Below, piece by piece: positions 53,901 through 60,983 of a stretch of DNA of 64,000 nucleotides. How positions within the stretch are numbered: position 1 is the stretch's first letter; each line of letters begins with the position of its first letter. The notes beneath the pieces were generated by a model, which searched no databases, was not told where the DNA came from, and saw only the letters and a program-made list of their open reading frames with translations. The stretch lies in contig NJAL01000001.1 of assembly GCA_002591725.1 (NCBI GenBank), positions 1 through 64,000 on the forward strand. The letters run 5' to 3'. A program made the position numbers and the translations under genes. Source of the stretch: Candidatus Didemnitutus mandela (GTDB taxonomy: Bacteria > Verrucomicrobiota > Verrucomicrobiia > Opitutales > Opitutaceae).

Positions 53901-56900
53901 GGTGCTGGTAGAAAGTCACGTCTGCGCACGCTGACGGGATTTCAATATAGTTCGACTGAAGCGTTTGCGACTTTGGAGCAGGCGAGTGGACTCGATGGTG
54001 AATTTGATGTGGGCCTGCTCGACGGCGTTCTGACTGCGGTGCATTTGCATCATGCGCTTGCAGCTGCTGAGACGGCGACATTGGTACCGTTTGCGTTGAG
54101 CGAAATGATTATTTATGGTGCGTTGCCGGCGCAAGCGGTGGTGCACTTGCGACGAGTGGCAGGGGAGGTGCTTACCTACGAAATGGACGTTGCCGATGTG
54201 ACAGGTCGGGTAGCGATTGCGTTTCGTGGCTATGTGATGCGGATATGGGCACCACCGCGGATACAGGAGACGACATTGCTTTATGCAGTGCCACATTGGG
54301 AAACGATTGCAGCGCCAGTGCCCCCAGTGAGTACCGATGATGCTGTATTTGTTTTGCGGTCGGAAAATAAGTCGCTCGTTTCGTTGCTGCGGTTGTGCTG
54401 GCCGGGAGTTGACCTGGTGGAGTTGGATGAAACCCAGCCGACCGAATTGCTGTTGACTGTGTTCAAACGGGTGCAGGGCTGGTTGGAAAGCAAACCCACT
54501 CTTTTGAAACCGTGGTTGTTTCTTGTTGCCGAATCGGAAGGCCGAGAGATCGAAGCTGCGCTTTCCGGTCTCGTGCGCACCCTGCGCTTGGAGGAAGCGA
54601 AATTTTCCGGGAAGGTGGTGCGCTACTCCGGAATAATCACGCCGGATCAGCTAGCGGAGCGGCTGGCTGGCGAGATTGCAAGCGGCGATGGCTCTTTGGA
54701 GGTTCGACTCGAGCAGGATGCTCGTTGGGTGAAGCAGTGGCGCGAAACCGAGTTATCGGCCCCGACCGTTGGGTCGATTGGGCTTCAAGCAGGAGAAGTC
54801 GTTTTGATTACCGGTGGGCTTGGCGGATTGGGCAGAATTTTTGCCCGGCATTTTGCAACGACCTATGGTGCCCGGGTTGTGCTTTCCGGACGCACGTTGG
54901 CGGAAGTTCCGGCCGATCTACGTACTGTGGGAGAGATTTATTGTTTTCCCGGCGATATCTCTGATTCCGGTGGTGCGGAATCTCTAGTCATGCGCATCGA
55001 GCGCGAAATCGGGCCGTTGCGCGCAGTAGTGCATGCTGCCGGCATTTTGCGCGATTCGTATGCCAGGCACAAAACAGAGGACGATTTCCGCACTGTGTTG
55101 CGGCCAAAAATCGCTGGTGTGCTTGCGCTGGAATGGGCGACGCGATCCTGCAATCTTCGTTTTTTCGTGCTTTGTTCTTCGCTAGCCGGAGCAATGGGCG
55201 GTCCGGGGCAGACAGACTATGCAGCGGCCAATGCATTTCTCGATGGTTTTGCTGCGGCGCGTGAGGTGCGGGTCCAGGCGGGGCTTGTACGTGGGGTTAC
55301 ACGATCGATCAATTGGGCACTGTGGCGGGAGGGCGGGATGAGGATGACGGAAGAGGCAGTGCGGACGATGGAGCGAACCACTGGTGTGTCTGCTATGGCT
55401 ACGGCAGTTGGCTTGCAGGCGTTCGAGGCGGTGTTGGCGGGCAGCGCTGCACAAGTGCTCGTGGCGACAGGAAACCTTACGCAAATGCGGGCGCGGCTAC
55501 TCGGGGTTTCGGCTGCGATAGTGCAGCCTAAGCCAGAAGTGGTCCGGGGCGCCGGTGTGGAAAATGTACAACGGGAACTTGCGCTCGCGATCTGCCAATT
55601 GCAAAAAGTTCCCGAAGAAAAAATTGACCCAACTGCGGAACTTTCTGTCTACGGTTTTGATTCGATCAGCTTCACAAGCTTCGTGAATCAGTTGAATATC
55701 GCCTACGGAATTGAACTGATGCCGACCGTGTTTTTTGAACACTCGACGTTGGAATCTCTAGCAGTGCATCTAGCAGAACGGTATCCGGAAAAATTTGGAA
55801 AATTGCCGGCTGTGGCATCGAATGCGGAAGCTCAATACGAAATTCAGGAGCCGGTTCTTGCACGGAGTGAATTGACCAAGCAACAACTACGCGCAGAGGA
55901 ATTGATGTTTACGAATTCTCCGGAACCTATCGCAATTGTTGGCATGAGTGGCTGCTTTCCGGGTTCCGTGGATTTACCGGATTTTTGGCGCCATCTGGAA
56001 GCGGGCGATGACCTCATCACAGAAGTGCCCGCGGACCGCTGGGATTGGCGGGAACGCTTTGGTGACCCGCATGCTGGCGGAGGAAAGATGCGGGCGAAGT
56101 GGGGCGGCTTTGTCGATGGTATCGAGGATTTCGATCCAGGCTTTTTCGGGATCTCGCGACGCGAGGCCGAGGCCATGGACCCGCAGCAACGGCTGTTGAT
56201 GGAATACACCTGGCTTGCAATTGAGGACGCGGGCTATGCGCCGGCCGAGCTGGCGGGAACCGATACCGCGCTATTCATTGGCACAGGTAGCAGTGGGCGG
56301 GCTTTCGAGCTGGGACGGAAGGAACTCGATGTTTACGGGCCGACCGGTCTTGTCCCTTCCGTGGGACCGAGTCGCGTCAGCTTTCTGTTGGATCTGCACG
56401 GACCGAGCGAACCGGTCGAAACGGCGTGTTCGTCATCCCTTGTGGCGATTCATCGGGCGGTGGCATGTTTGCGCGCGGGTGAATGTACGCAGGCGATAGT
56501 AGGCGGCGTGAACACACTCCTTGTTCCGGAAATTCAGGCGAGTCTCGACAAGGCGGGTATGTTGTCGCCAGACGGGCGTTGTCGCACGTTTGCGAAAAAT
56601 GCCAACGGGTACGTGCGCGGCGAAGGCGTTGGTATGCTTTTCCTAAAGAAACTTTCGGCCGCTGAAAGCAACGGTGATCATATCTACGGTTTGATTCGCG
56701 GTACGGCGGAAAACCACGGAGGACGCGCTACTTCGCTTACAGCTCCCAACCCGGTGGCGCAGTCGGCGCTGTTGAAAAAAGCTTACACTGCGGCCGGTGT
56801 TGATCCGCGAACAGTCACCTACATCGAGGCTCATGGAACTGGCACGGAGCTAGGCGATCCTATTGAGGTTGGCGGGCTCAAAACAGCCTTTCGTGAACTG

Positions 56901-59900
56901 GAGGAGAGCTTTGGCGACAGCGAAGGCGTTGCGTTGCCAAGGGAGGAGTTTTGCGGATTGGGTTCGGTGAAGACGAATATCGGGCATCTTGAACTCGCGG
57001 CGGGCGTTGCCGGAGTGATCAAAGTGTTGCTGCAAATGAAACACCGGCGGCTCGTTAAAAATCTTCACACCGGGGAAATGAACCCTTACCTCGAGATCGC
57101 GGGCAGTCCCTTCTACCTTATTCAAGAAAGCCGCGAGTGGGTGAGTCCACGCGATCGGACCGGTTGTGAATTGCCGCTCCGGGCTGGTGTAAGCTCATTT
57201 GGCTTCGGAGGCGTAAATGCCCACGTGATTCTTGAGAAGTACCAGCCGGAGCTTGCCGTGCAGCCGGCTCCTACCGGGCCTGTTGTTATTGTGCTTTCGG
57301 CGAAGAGCGAGGATCGCTTGCGGATAATGGCAGCAAACCTTGTGCAGTTTGTTACGGAAGCCGAGAAGCAGGGTAGCCAAGCATTGCTGGCCGATGTGGC
57401 TTACACCCTTCAAGTGGGGCGTGCGGTCTGGGAAGAACGGTTGGCGTTCGTCGCGACGTCGTTGGCCGACACCCGGGAAAAACTACAGGCTTTTCTCACA
57501 GGCTCCGGATTCGTGGGCGATCTGCAGCGGAGTAGTGTTCGCAAAAAACTCGATGATGGCCTTGCACTTTTTGCGGGTGACGAAGAGCTGCAGGAAGCGG
57601 TCGGAAAATGGATTGAACGAAAAAAATATCGCCGACTTGCCGAGGCGTGGGTCAAAGGCCTGCCGGTGACTTGGAAAAAATTATATATTGGTCAAAACCG
57701 CCGTCGCGTTAGCTTGCCCGGCTATCCATTTGCCCGTGAGTCGTTCAGCACACAGAAAGCCACGAACCCGAATACGGCTGGTGTACCGCGCTTTTTGAAA
57801 AAAATATGGGTGGATGCGCCGCGGGGACAATCGTTGCTACACGTGGGCAAGGTTGCTGTACTTGCTCGGGAAGCGAGCCTCGATTTGGCGCGCATCCTTG
57901 TGGCCGCCTTACCCGACGCGGAGATCGTCGACCCCAACACTCCGCTGGAGAGGGATTCCGCCGCATGGACGGCATATACTGGATTGATTGACCTGCTTGG
58001 TTGCGATCCCGGAGCCGACGAATTGAATGGTTTGGTTTGGGTGCAGCGGATGATCGAATTAGGATCTCGCGACGGCCTGCGGTTGCTTGGCGTTACTTGC
58101 GGTTTGGAATCTCACCAAAACATACCGAGCCGGTGGTCTGACGGCGGCGCGGGCCGCGCGGCGCTCTACCGACTGTTGTCCAGTGAATATACCTATGTCA
58201 TGTCACGCCACATCGACGGAGATCCTGTGGGCAATAATGCGGAATTTGCGACACAGATCGTGGCGGAGTTTTTCGATAACGGTCCAGAGTTAGAGATATG
58301 CTATCGCCGCGCTAATCGTTTCCGAAGCTGTCTTACCGAAGTGGTGTTGCCAGCGGCGAAACAATCGCCCTTCGTTTTCCCGGCCGGGAAAGCAATCTGG
58401 ATATCTGGCGGTACACGTGGGCTTGGGGCACTGTGTGCGCGTCATGTGGTAGAAAAATATGGCGTCAGACGTCTGGTGTTGAGCGGTCGTGAAACGCTGC
58501 CTCCGCGCGAGCATTGGCCCGAGGTGGAAAAAACTGGCGGAGAGCTTGCGAAAAAAATCTCGGCCTTGCGCACACTCGAGGCGCTTGGTGCAGAAGTGAA
58601 GGTTGTGACGATGCCGTTGGGAGGTGTGGCGTCAGTACCAGAAGTGGTGGGGCAAGTCGCGGCGGAATTCGGACCGATCGGAGGCTTGTTTCATTGTGCA
58701 GGTGTTTTTGACCAGGAAAATCCAGCTTTCATTCGAAAAACAAACGCAGCGATGCGGCGAGTTTTGGAGCCGAAGCAGGCAGGCACGCGTCATCTGCTTG
58801 CGGCGCTGCATTCTAAATCGCTGGACGTATGCGTTTTGTTTTCTTCGGTTTCCTCTGCTGTGCCTGCCCTGGGAGCGGGGTGCGCTGATTATGCAATGGC
58901 GAATGCTTGCCTTGATGCGCTGGCCGAAGCGCAACCCGGCGGCACGCGAATTGTGAGCGTGCAATGGCCGGCTTGGTCGGAAAGTGGGCAGGGTGGGCTA
59001 CCGGGCGCAGCCTATCGTGAAGCCGGTTTTCTGAGTCTTTCGGATCATGCCGGGCTGGGACTCCTGGACCAGGTTCTATCGAGTCGACCCGGGCCGGTGG
59101 TGCTCGCTGCTCAAGTCAATGAGGCGAAGTGGAATCCCGGTCAGCTTTTTGATCGCAAGTCGCTTATCGCTGTGCCGAGGGCATCTGCTCGTAAGATAAG
59201 ACCGGCCCCCTCGTCAATAAGGGATGTGAGTGGATCGATTGGACTTTGGCTGGCGGAGCTATTTGCGGCCGAGCTGCATACTACGTCGGCACAGCTCGAT
59301 GAAAAAATACCGTTTGCGGATTATGGCGTCGATTCGATTATGTTGGCGCAGGTCGCACGGCGTATTGGGAAAGCGGCGTTGAAACCGTTAGACCCGTCTT
59401 TGCTTTACGAGAATGACACGATTGCCGCGCTTGCTCGGGCGCTTGAGGTCGCGCAGGTGCTTGATTTATCTAAGATAGGAATTGCAGAAAAAATTGCTCC
59501 AATCGATGCGGGATCATCTGTGATACCGGCGACATCCTGGCCGGCCAAACCGATGGAGTTTGCTGTGGTGGGCATGGCCTGTCGGTTCCCAGGATCTGAA
59601 AACCTCGATGCCTATTGGCGTTTGTTGGCGGAAGAGCGAAGCGCCATTGCTCCGGTTCCGGTGGGACGGCGCTCGGAAGGCTGTGAGGGATATGCAGCGT
59701 TGATTCCTCCGCTAACTGCGTTCGATTCCGGATACTTTCTGATTCCTCCTGAAGACGCACGGGCAATGGATCCGCAAGCGCTGCTCTTGTTGGAGGAAAG
59801 CCTGAATCTGCTAGCTCACGCTGGTTATACGTCGAAAGAGATGCGCGGCTCGGCGACGGGCGTTTATGTTGGCGGCCGGTCGTTGCACCAACCAGCAGCC

Positions 59901-60983
59901 GAGGATTTGCGGGGTACGCGCAATGCTATTCTTGCGACCGGACACAACTACCTCGCAGCAAATCTCTCGCAATTCTACGATCTGCGTGGACCGAGCATGG
60001 TAATCGACACGGCATGCTCTTCGGCTTTGGTCGGACTACATTTGGCCACACAGGCGCTGGCGGCTGGAGAAATTGGAGCGGCGATTGTGGGCGGCGTGAG
60101 CCTGCTAAACGGCGGACAAGGGCTGCAAATGTTCGAACAACGAAAACTGCTCAGTCGCTCTGCGGAATTTCATGTCTTCGACCGACGGGCATCGGGAATT
60201 GTTCTTGGCGAAGGTTGTGGTATGGTGCTGGTGAAGACCCTGGAGCAGGCCGAGCGCGATGGTGATCGTATTTATACGGTGGTGAAGGGGATTGCAATCA
60301 ACAACGACGGACGCACAGCAGGACCGGCCACACCGAATGTGAAGGCCCAGATGGGGGTTATGCAGACGGCTCTGACGCGAAGCGGGCTCGCTGCCGCGGC
60401 AATTAAATACGTCGAGGCTAACGGTTCGGGCTCGGAGGTGACCGATCTTTTGGAGTTGAAAGCGGTTCAATCTGTTTATCGCCCGGTCGGCGGTGCGCCT
60501 TGCGACCTCGGTTCGGCGAAACCGAACATCGGACACACGCTTTGCGCGGAAGGAATCGCCGGCTTTATTAAGCTTGCGCTGATGTTGAGCCGCGGAAGCA
60601 TGGTTCCCTTTCTATCGGGACAGGAACCAATGACGCATTTCAACTTTGAGCGGTCGCCGTTTGTCTTTCGCCGTGAGACTACTGCATGGGTGGATAAGGA
60701 GCGGACCGCTGCACTGAATTGCTTTGCTGATGGGGGCACGAACGCCCACGTGATTATTGGTGCTGCGGCTGCGGGCCGGGAGGCCGGTCGTGCGTCGTTG
60801 CTCCCACCGGCGCTGCGTCGTACGCTGCTTCGGTCTCCCGAATTAATCGAGCCCGCGGTGTCGGCAATTTGCCCGGTAATTTTGTCGGGATCATCGGAAC
60901 ATGTTGCGGTGGAGCGAAAAGGTCATTACGTCGCGCGCGGTCCGTGCAGTCGTTGGAAACGTGAGCCGAGGAGAAACGCGTAA
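41919..60983 (+). CDS. trans-AT polyketide synthase 2 (non-elongating KS, methylation, ring-forming and split dehydrating modules)
   Basis: This 6354-residue enzyme has, in order: KS0 (about 47-478), ACP6 (Ser665); KS7 (742-1160), DH (1355-1620, His1367), KR (about 1640-2070), C-methyltransferase (2160-2458), ACP7 (Ser2532), ER (2614-2940); KS8 (2969-3386), DH (3584-3848, His3598), second DH-like/pyran-synthase-like domain (3865-4113, His3877), KR (4293-4478), ACP8 (Ser4582); KS9 (4669-5112), KR (about 5290-5695), ACP9 (Ser5806); C-terminal KS0 (5880-6290). It ends with a short, non-conserved tail of about 65 residues. No AT is present. The N-terminus has a charged segment (about 1-46) that may dock to PKS1. 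The ATG overlaps the monooxygenase stop (ATGA) and its stop overlaps the PKS3 start (TAATG). The frame is intact over 19 kb. Confidence 0.97.
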   Translation: MNSDEKREKIEDVLHPAPVRPMLVSRRPGRRGVVALRQVTVSPEPLDPIAIVGCAGILPRCATLAEFWRALDHGEKLIEEIPANRFDVDRYYDPTGRDPQRIRTKWGGFVPAIGAFDPLFFNIAPADARRMDPRQRWLLAMAYHAIEDAGYAPASFKGSKTGVFVAGEENQYAQTLLENGIDLGDGHGASMLANRLSYFFDFRGPSEVVDTMCSGAAVALYRAMQVLRTREVDQAVVGAANFILRPELLVQLSRSGQLSPDNTVNSFGSAAAGSLRAEGVGAVFLKRWSQAVADGDEIYAVLRHAAVNYNGRGGMSMSAPQTEVHADLIISCYREAGVSVRDIGYIEAQGMGTPVADIAEWEACNRALTRLSMERGETLMAGQCRISTLKPMTGHMNAASALGALFKVIHALQTRTIQPILGFTELNPELCDPTQPCQPTVEAEMWNGTSVAGPRLAGLHSYGAGGNNAHLLVEEAIVLAADADSASSGKYALIFSARTPEQLRQVLERMRDFVREHPDVSLHRLAYTLQVGRDALAVRAGFEVATVAELTVKIEAWLAGVMVSGGSDLAALAAWLGGAEIDWMARYKKNFPRRLHLPGYPFAQDCYWWTDIPKKTSEPVNPAPCSESLVGTVLAILKQAVADLLELPAGELVTHRPLIDFGFDSAKFVELARRLSVRLGSEVAPTVFFGHPTLTQLAAHLAVEYPEPFFWAAAPLAGGKAAAVAGTVDLKMPVAKQTVGSEPIAVIGLSGRFSQARSVDEMWTILVEGRTAVTEIPAERFDWHVLVAHLLERAAANPPKWCGSVPGAGEFDPLFFEISPREAELMDPRQRLLLQEAWNALEDAALGEDHIARQTVGMFVGAEEGDYPQQVKERTLTSNHDGILAARLAYFLNLKGPVMALNTACSSSLVAVHQACQSLRSGECDMALAAGVNLLFSPAPYIAMAEAGMLSPEGVCRTFDRRADGLVPGEAVCVVVLKRLTQAITDGDLIRAIIRGSGINYDGRTNGITAPNGVAQADLIRDVLKRHAITADRVQHIVTHGTGTRLGDPIEIDALNTAFRAASLPPASCALTSTKPNFGHTFAASGLVSFIALVESLHHGVIPASLHCTEENEFVAWGQGPFFVNKAARPWPRPGVGERLGAVSAFGMSGTNAHVLVEGFSGTSEEPDTQRRPRLFVLSAKTEQALCERAQALRKWLESDASSKVSFDRICFTLLAGRHHFRYRLAIVARDSAEAARLLAEASFAEEARVARGLVSDQFTPNPVRASALTGLVVRAANGEGLDELAQIFCEGYTFDAVALWGGRALARVPLPTYPFSRKTYWAQRVEYTSSCPPKVHPLVQRRIAADGESAHFESDFTGKEFFLADHVVHGRKTLPGVAYLEMVRAAMVARGTLSPSQLIFRQVTWLRPLEVDDAGRTVRITLTPNGDATRFSVSSRAQGVATKLVPHSEGSVEFAIGKKSVEGQVFAELRERMRGLYFDSFSCRAAFTKMGLDYGPAFQSLTYVRLGNDELLAQLDLPEIRRDTLGNFELHPGLMDGALQAAVGFLLQAGADLLTKVSAPFAVESVVMYRGCSATMWAWLRKTPGSGTEAVRKLDVDLFDSEGNLCVSLRRFSSRVLESSTVQAASSCQPETNLDYLLPFWDSLLGVTSGPAIPGDGDWVEIAGGDVMRFEALRKVWPQARRMEIDAVDSVERLAERLRATGPLEHLCWIAPAGSSVGGDSMVAAQKGGVLAFFRLVKALLATGAERRSITLTILLTNTVSVHPGDSNDPTHSAIHGLIGSLAKEYPQWKIRLLDLPDECVWPVRELVRLPFDATGDALAFRHGEWFKQSLLPARFGVLAEDVPSVFRERGVYVLIGGAGGLGGVLTRYLLETYRAHVYWVGRRPASAEIEEKITHFSGFGPRPVYLQADAADHASLAAAVAAIRKRHAHIHGVVHSALVLADKGLANMTEEAFAAALAAKVDVNVLLAKVFAKTGLDFIVSFSSITAFQKAPGQSNYAAGCTFNDAFAGSLARAAGCVAKVINWSYWGSVGVVSDRAYRDRMERAGIGSIEPAEGMRALETLLRAPVPQAAFLKTLGTTMRAQTVQGPSMEIYPSTAPQCLADAVAKIPPASQRSATVELPEMLRGSRMDALLLQLLRGTLAALNLFDRPASSLPKPYDRWLEESLRLLEIAKLNGSAVARPADAAVVWAEWEQEKAGWSLDAHHRALIALVETCVRALPDILSGRIPATDILFPDSSMVLVEEVYRGNRVADLFNDLLGDAILAFIEERLMRDPGARLRIIEVGAGTGGTSAGLLERLRPFRGAIVEYCYTDISKAFLLHAQEQYVPQHPFVTLRLFDAEKPTSTQQIPTACFDLALATNVLHATKNIRQTLRNVKATLRQGGGLFLNEMLVNPLCLHLTFGLLDGWWRFEDDPLRLPGSPGIASDTWRRILGEEGFAAVAFPAATAHPLGQQIIVAESDGVVWQQPAIVSSVNLTEAAPVPAKQPVSGVMVQEENVRAIVRRCIAEALKIDQAEIRDDRAFSEYGVDSIIAVQLTNRLNALCGTALQTTVLFDYTTIDRLTRHLTETHGALFAAKLGDRSPVALHEPEEANSQPVTAACSVSTPILPPGFYRRALISGPGTVSDLSLVDEKLRAPRGCEVLVMARAFSLNFADLLCVKGLYPNMPPYPFTPGLELAGVVEAVGPDVSTVKVGDEVVCLTPGCHREILLCEERDILPKPAKLSFEEACALPAVAIAMIEAFRKADLQRGESIVIQTAAGGTGLIAVQLAQHAGAEIIATAGSAAKLEYLRKWGVSHLINYCEQDFEQEVRRITGGRGVDVVINTLPGDALQKGLRCLAPGGRYIEIAMTALKSAKAVDLSVLAANQTFYSLDLGRLGIEQPKRLQALRAEMLCLCGQGILRPTISQVFPFADLHEAYRALENRENIGKIVVVVAPRPRSFMEQAFASPVRKPQSLVGAAEVNDGTSDQIAIIGMSGRFAHSETLEDFWAHLACGDNLVGKATRWDLSHLPFGSCVYGSFIESISRFDPHFFSISGTEATYMDPQQRLFLEESWKALEDAGYAGDGTCSKRWGVYVGCDRGNYADLFTGVPPPQSFWGNTGAVIPARIAYFFNLQGPAIAVDTACSSSLVAIHLACQGLRAGDADLALAGGVFLQGTSTFYLAANSAGMLSPTGACHAFDERADGFVPGEGVGAIVLKRLRDAVADGDQIFGVIRSSGVNQDGQTNGITAPSAQSQERLERQVYEQSRIDPGEIGFVEAHGTGTKLGDPIEFTALTKAFRHFTTKRSFCALGSVKTNLGHAATAAGVAGVLKVLLALRHRQIPPSLHFDQANADIALADSPFFVNTTLREWKAEAGRPRLAAISSFGFSGTNAHLVIAEPPVVARRSEPRAVHLVVLSAQSPEQLRRQVENLLSHLRALSDPDLGAIAFTLFAGRRHLGWRLAVVVHDTCELAQAFACWLEAGASTRVIASPRSVAGVRETTSQRVAGNALIETCRGGLRSKELIERLLELAGRFVAGERLDYEQLFAPGTPRVSLPTYPFAPETYWVEKTDSHLLQRRSTAVAKLHPLLHTNVSDVRGVRFESRFDGTEFFLSNHVIRGRKVLPGVASLEMAHAAVVRALPSAEAGAQLRLENWVWLQPLMAGEQGLVVEVLVAKDAAGHWVVEVAETAKDARILHARGKVTFLGNAAPPPIDLGALQVRLRDELSVQECYEHFRAIGQVYGEAHRSLRKIQRGTGEVLAKLELPKSLVATRDEFDMHPSLLDGALQATWALGGITSASQVFMPFSIEAVEVVFGESPIEWAWVREVESIRGGTVRKLDINLCDGSGRVGVRLCGLVSRPRPVAGESESQRLEKTAPVRMMTSLSTHNYWLDEHRVDGVATLPAVAYLEMARTAVVRAGQTAGAIRQVVWSAPLQVPDQPVTAIILFSAADHTVQIETDSASGKCRHFQATISVDRPADVAAISIAPIQAYCSQVVTREEVVRRFATQHFSGAGRKSRLRTLTGFQYSSTEAFATLEQASGLDGEFDVGLLDGVLTAVHLHHALAAAETATLVPFALSEMIIYGALPAQAVVHLRRVAGEVLTYEMDVADVTGRVAIAFRGYVMRIWAPPRIQETTLLYAVPHWETIAAPVPPVSTDDAVFVLRSENKSLVSLLRLCWPGVDLVELDETQPTELLLTVFKRVQGWLESKPTLLKPWLFLVAESEGREIEAALSGLVRTLRLEEAKFSGKVVRYSGIITPDQLAERLAGEIASGDGSLEVRLEQDARWVKQWRETELSAPTVGSIGLQAGEVVLITGGLGGLGRIFARHFATTYGARVVLSGRTLAEVPADLRTVGEIYCFPGDISDSGGAESLVMRIEREIGPLRAVVHAAGILRDSYARHKTEDDFRTVLRPKIAGVLALEWATRSCNLRFFVLCSSLAGAMGGPGQTDYAAANAFLDGFAAAREVRVQAGLVRGVTRSINWALWREGGMRMTEEAVRTMERTTGVSAMATAVGLQAFEAVLAGSAAQVLVATGNLTQMRARLLGVSAAIVQPKPEVVRGAGVENVQRELALAICQLQKVPEEKIDPTAELSVYGFDSISFTSFVNQLNIAYGIELMPTVFFEHSTLESLAVHLAERYPEKFGKLPAVASNAEAQYEIQEPVLARSELTKQQLRAEELMFTNSPEPIAIVGMSGCFPGSVDLPDFWRHLEAGDDLITEVPADRWDWRERFGDPHAGGGKMRAKWGGFVDGIEDFDPGFFGISRREAEAMDPQQRLLMEYTWLAIEDAGYAPAELAGTDTALFIGTGSSGRAFELGRKELDVYGPTGLVPSVGPSRVSFLLDLHGPSEPVETACSSSLVAIHRAVACLRAGECTQAIVGGVNTLLVPEIQASLDKAGMLSPDGRCRTFAKNANGYVRGEGVGMLFLKKLSAAESNGDHIYGLIRGTAENHGGRATSLTAPNPVAQSALLKKAYTAAGVDPRTVTYIEAHGTGTELGDPIEVGGLKTAFRELEESFGDSEGVALPREEFCGLGSVKTNIGHLELAAGVAGVIKVLLQMKHRRLVKNLHTGEMNPYLEIAGSPFYLIQESREWVSPRDRTGCELPLRAGVSSFGFGGVNAHVILEKYQPELAVQPAPTGPVVIVLSAKSEDRLRIMAANLVQFVTEAEKQGSQALLADVAYTLQVGRAVWEERLAFVATSLADTREKLQAFLTGSGFVGDLQRSSVRKKLDDGLALFAGDEELQEAVGKWIERKKYRRLAEAWVKGLPVTWKKLYIGQNRRRVSLPGYPFARESFSTQKATNPNTAGVPRFLKKIWVDAPRGQSLLHVGKVAVLAREASLDLARILVAALPDAEIVDPNTPLERDSAAWTAYTGLIDLLGCDPGADELNGLVWVQRMIELGSRDGLRLLGVTCGLESHQNIPSRWSDGGAGRAALYRLLSSEYTYVMSRHIDGDPVGNNAEFATQIVAEFFDNGPELEICYRRANRFRSCLTEVVLPAAKQSPFVFPAGKAIWISGGTRGLGALCARHVVEKYGVRRLVLSGRETLPPREHWPEVEKTGGELAKKISALRTLEALGAEVKVVTMPLGGVASVPEVVGQVAAEFGPIGGLFHCAGVFDQENPAFIRKTNAAMRRVLEPKQAGTRHLLAALHSKSLDVCVLFSSVSSAVPALGAGCADYAMANACLDALAEAQPGGTRIVSVQWPAWSESGQGGLPGAAYREAGFLSLSDHAGLGLLDQVLSSRPGPVVLAAQVNEAKWNPGQLFDRKSLIAVPRASARKIRPAPSSIRDVSGSIGLWLAELFAAELHTTSAQLDEKIPFADYGVDSIMLAQVARRIGKAALKPLDPSLLYENDTIAALARALEVAQVLDLSKIGIAEKIAPIDAGSSVIPATSWPAKPMEFAVVGMACRFPGSENLDAYWRLLAEERSAIAPVPVGRRSEGCEGYAALIPPLTAFDSGYFLIPPEDARAMDPQALLLLEESLNLLAHAGYTSKEMRGSATGVYVGGRSLHQPAAEDLRGTRNAILATGHNYLAANLSQFYDLRGPSMVIDTACSSALVGLHLATQALAAGEIGAAIVGGVSLLNGGQGLQMFEQRKLLSRSAEFHVFDRRASGIVLGEGCGMVLVKTLEQAERDGDRIYTVVKGIAINNDGRTAGPATPNVKAQMGVMQTALTRSGLAAAAIKYVEANGSGSEVTDLLELKAVQSVYRPVGGAPCDLGSAKPNIGHTLCAEGIAGFIKLALMLSRGSMVPFLSGQEPMTHFNFERSPFVFRRETTAWVDKERTAALNCFADGGTNAHVIIGAAAAGREAGRASLLPPALRRTLLRSPELIEPAVSAICPVILSGSSEHVAVERKGHYVARGPCSRWKREPRRNA
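42055..44045 (+). other. module m6: non-elongating KS0 - ACP
   Basis: The KS keeps the active Cys (DTMCSGAAV) and the second His (TGHMNAAS). The first catalytic His of the EAHGTGT motif is Gln (EAQGMGTPV, Q349), and several surrounding residues are changed. Loss of this His is the known mark of non-elongating KSs in trans-AT PKSs, which pass the chain on without adding a C2 unit. The only other domain is ACP6 (Ser665 in FGFDSAKF). Such KS0-ACP modules often present the chain to a trans-acting enzyme; the adjacent luciferase-like monooxygenase is the obvious candidate. Confidence 0.85.
44140..50735 (+). other. module m7: KS - DH - KR - C-methyltransferase - ACP - ER
   Basis: KS7 is intact (NTACSSSL, THGTGTRLGDP, NFGHTFAASG). 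The DH has HVVHGRKTLP and DGALQ. The KR has GGAGGLG and FSSITAFQKAPGQSNYAAGC; Cys at the Asn position seems tolerated in KRs next to methyltransferases. The methyltransferase has the SAM motif EVGAGTGGTS (about 48771-48800) and downstream FDLALATNVLHA. ACP7 has Ser2532 in YGVDSIIA. A medium-chain dehydrogenase-type ER follows the ACP, with NFADLLCVKGLYP and the NADPH motif TAAGGTGLIAVQLA. The predicted unit is alpha-methylated and fully reduced. The ER lies after the ACP rather than between DH and KR as in cis-AT PKSs. Confidence 0.9.
50820..55800 (+). other. module m8: KS - DH - DH-like (pyran synthase candidate) - KR - ACP
   Basis: KS8 is intact (DTACSSSL, EAHGTGTKLGDP, NLGHAATAAG). DH-a (about 52668-53460) has HVIRGRKVLP and DGALQ and should be active. 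DH-b (about 53520-54258) has HRVDGVATLP (His3877), but its second motif reads LLDGVLTAVHLHH, so the usual DxxxQ/H residue is Thr. DH, DH-like, KR in this order is the arrangement known from pederin-type and other trans-AT modules in which a pyran synthase closes a cyclic ether by oxa-Michael addition onto the new enoyl group. The KR (GGLGGLG; SSLAGAMGGPGQTDYAAAN; Asp in HAAGILRDSY) is intact. ACP8 has Ser4582. Confidence 0.8.
55920..59460 (+). other. module m9: KS - KR - ACP (first half of the dehydrating bimodule)
   Basis: KS9 is intact (ETACSSSL, EAHGTGTELGDP, NIGHLELAAG) and closely resembles KS3. The KR (core about 58390-59000) has SGGTRGLG and FSSVSSAVPALGAGCADYAM followed by AN. The residue usually Asp in B-type KRs is Gln (HCAGVFDQE), so A-type reduction is more likely. 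ACP9 has Ser5806 in YGVDSIML. The beta-hydroxyl made here would be dehydrated in the following KS0 | DH half-modules. Confidence 0.87.
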
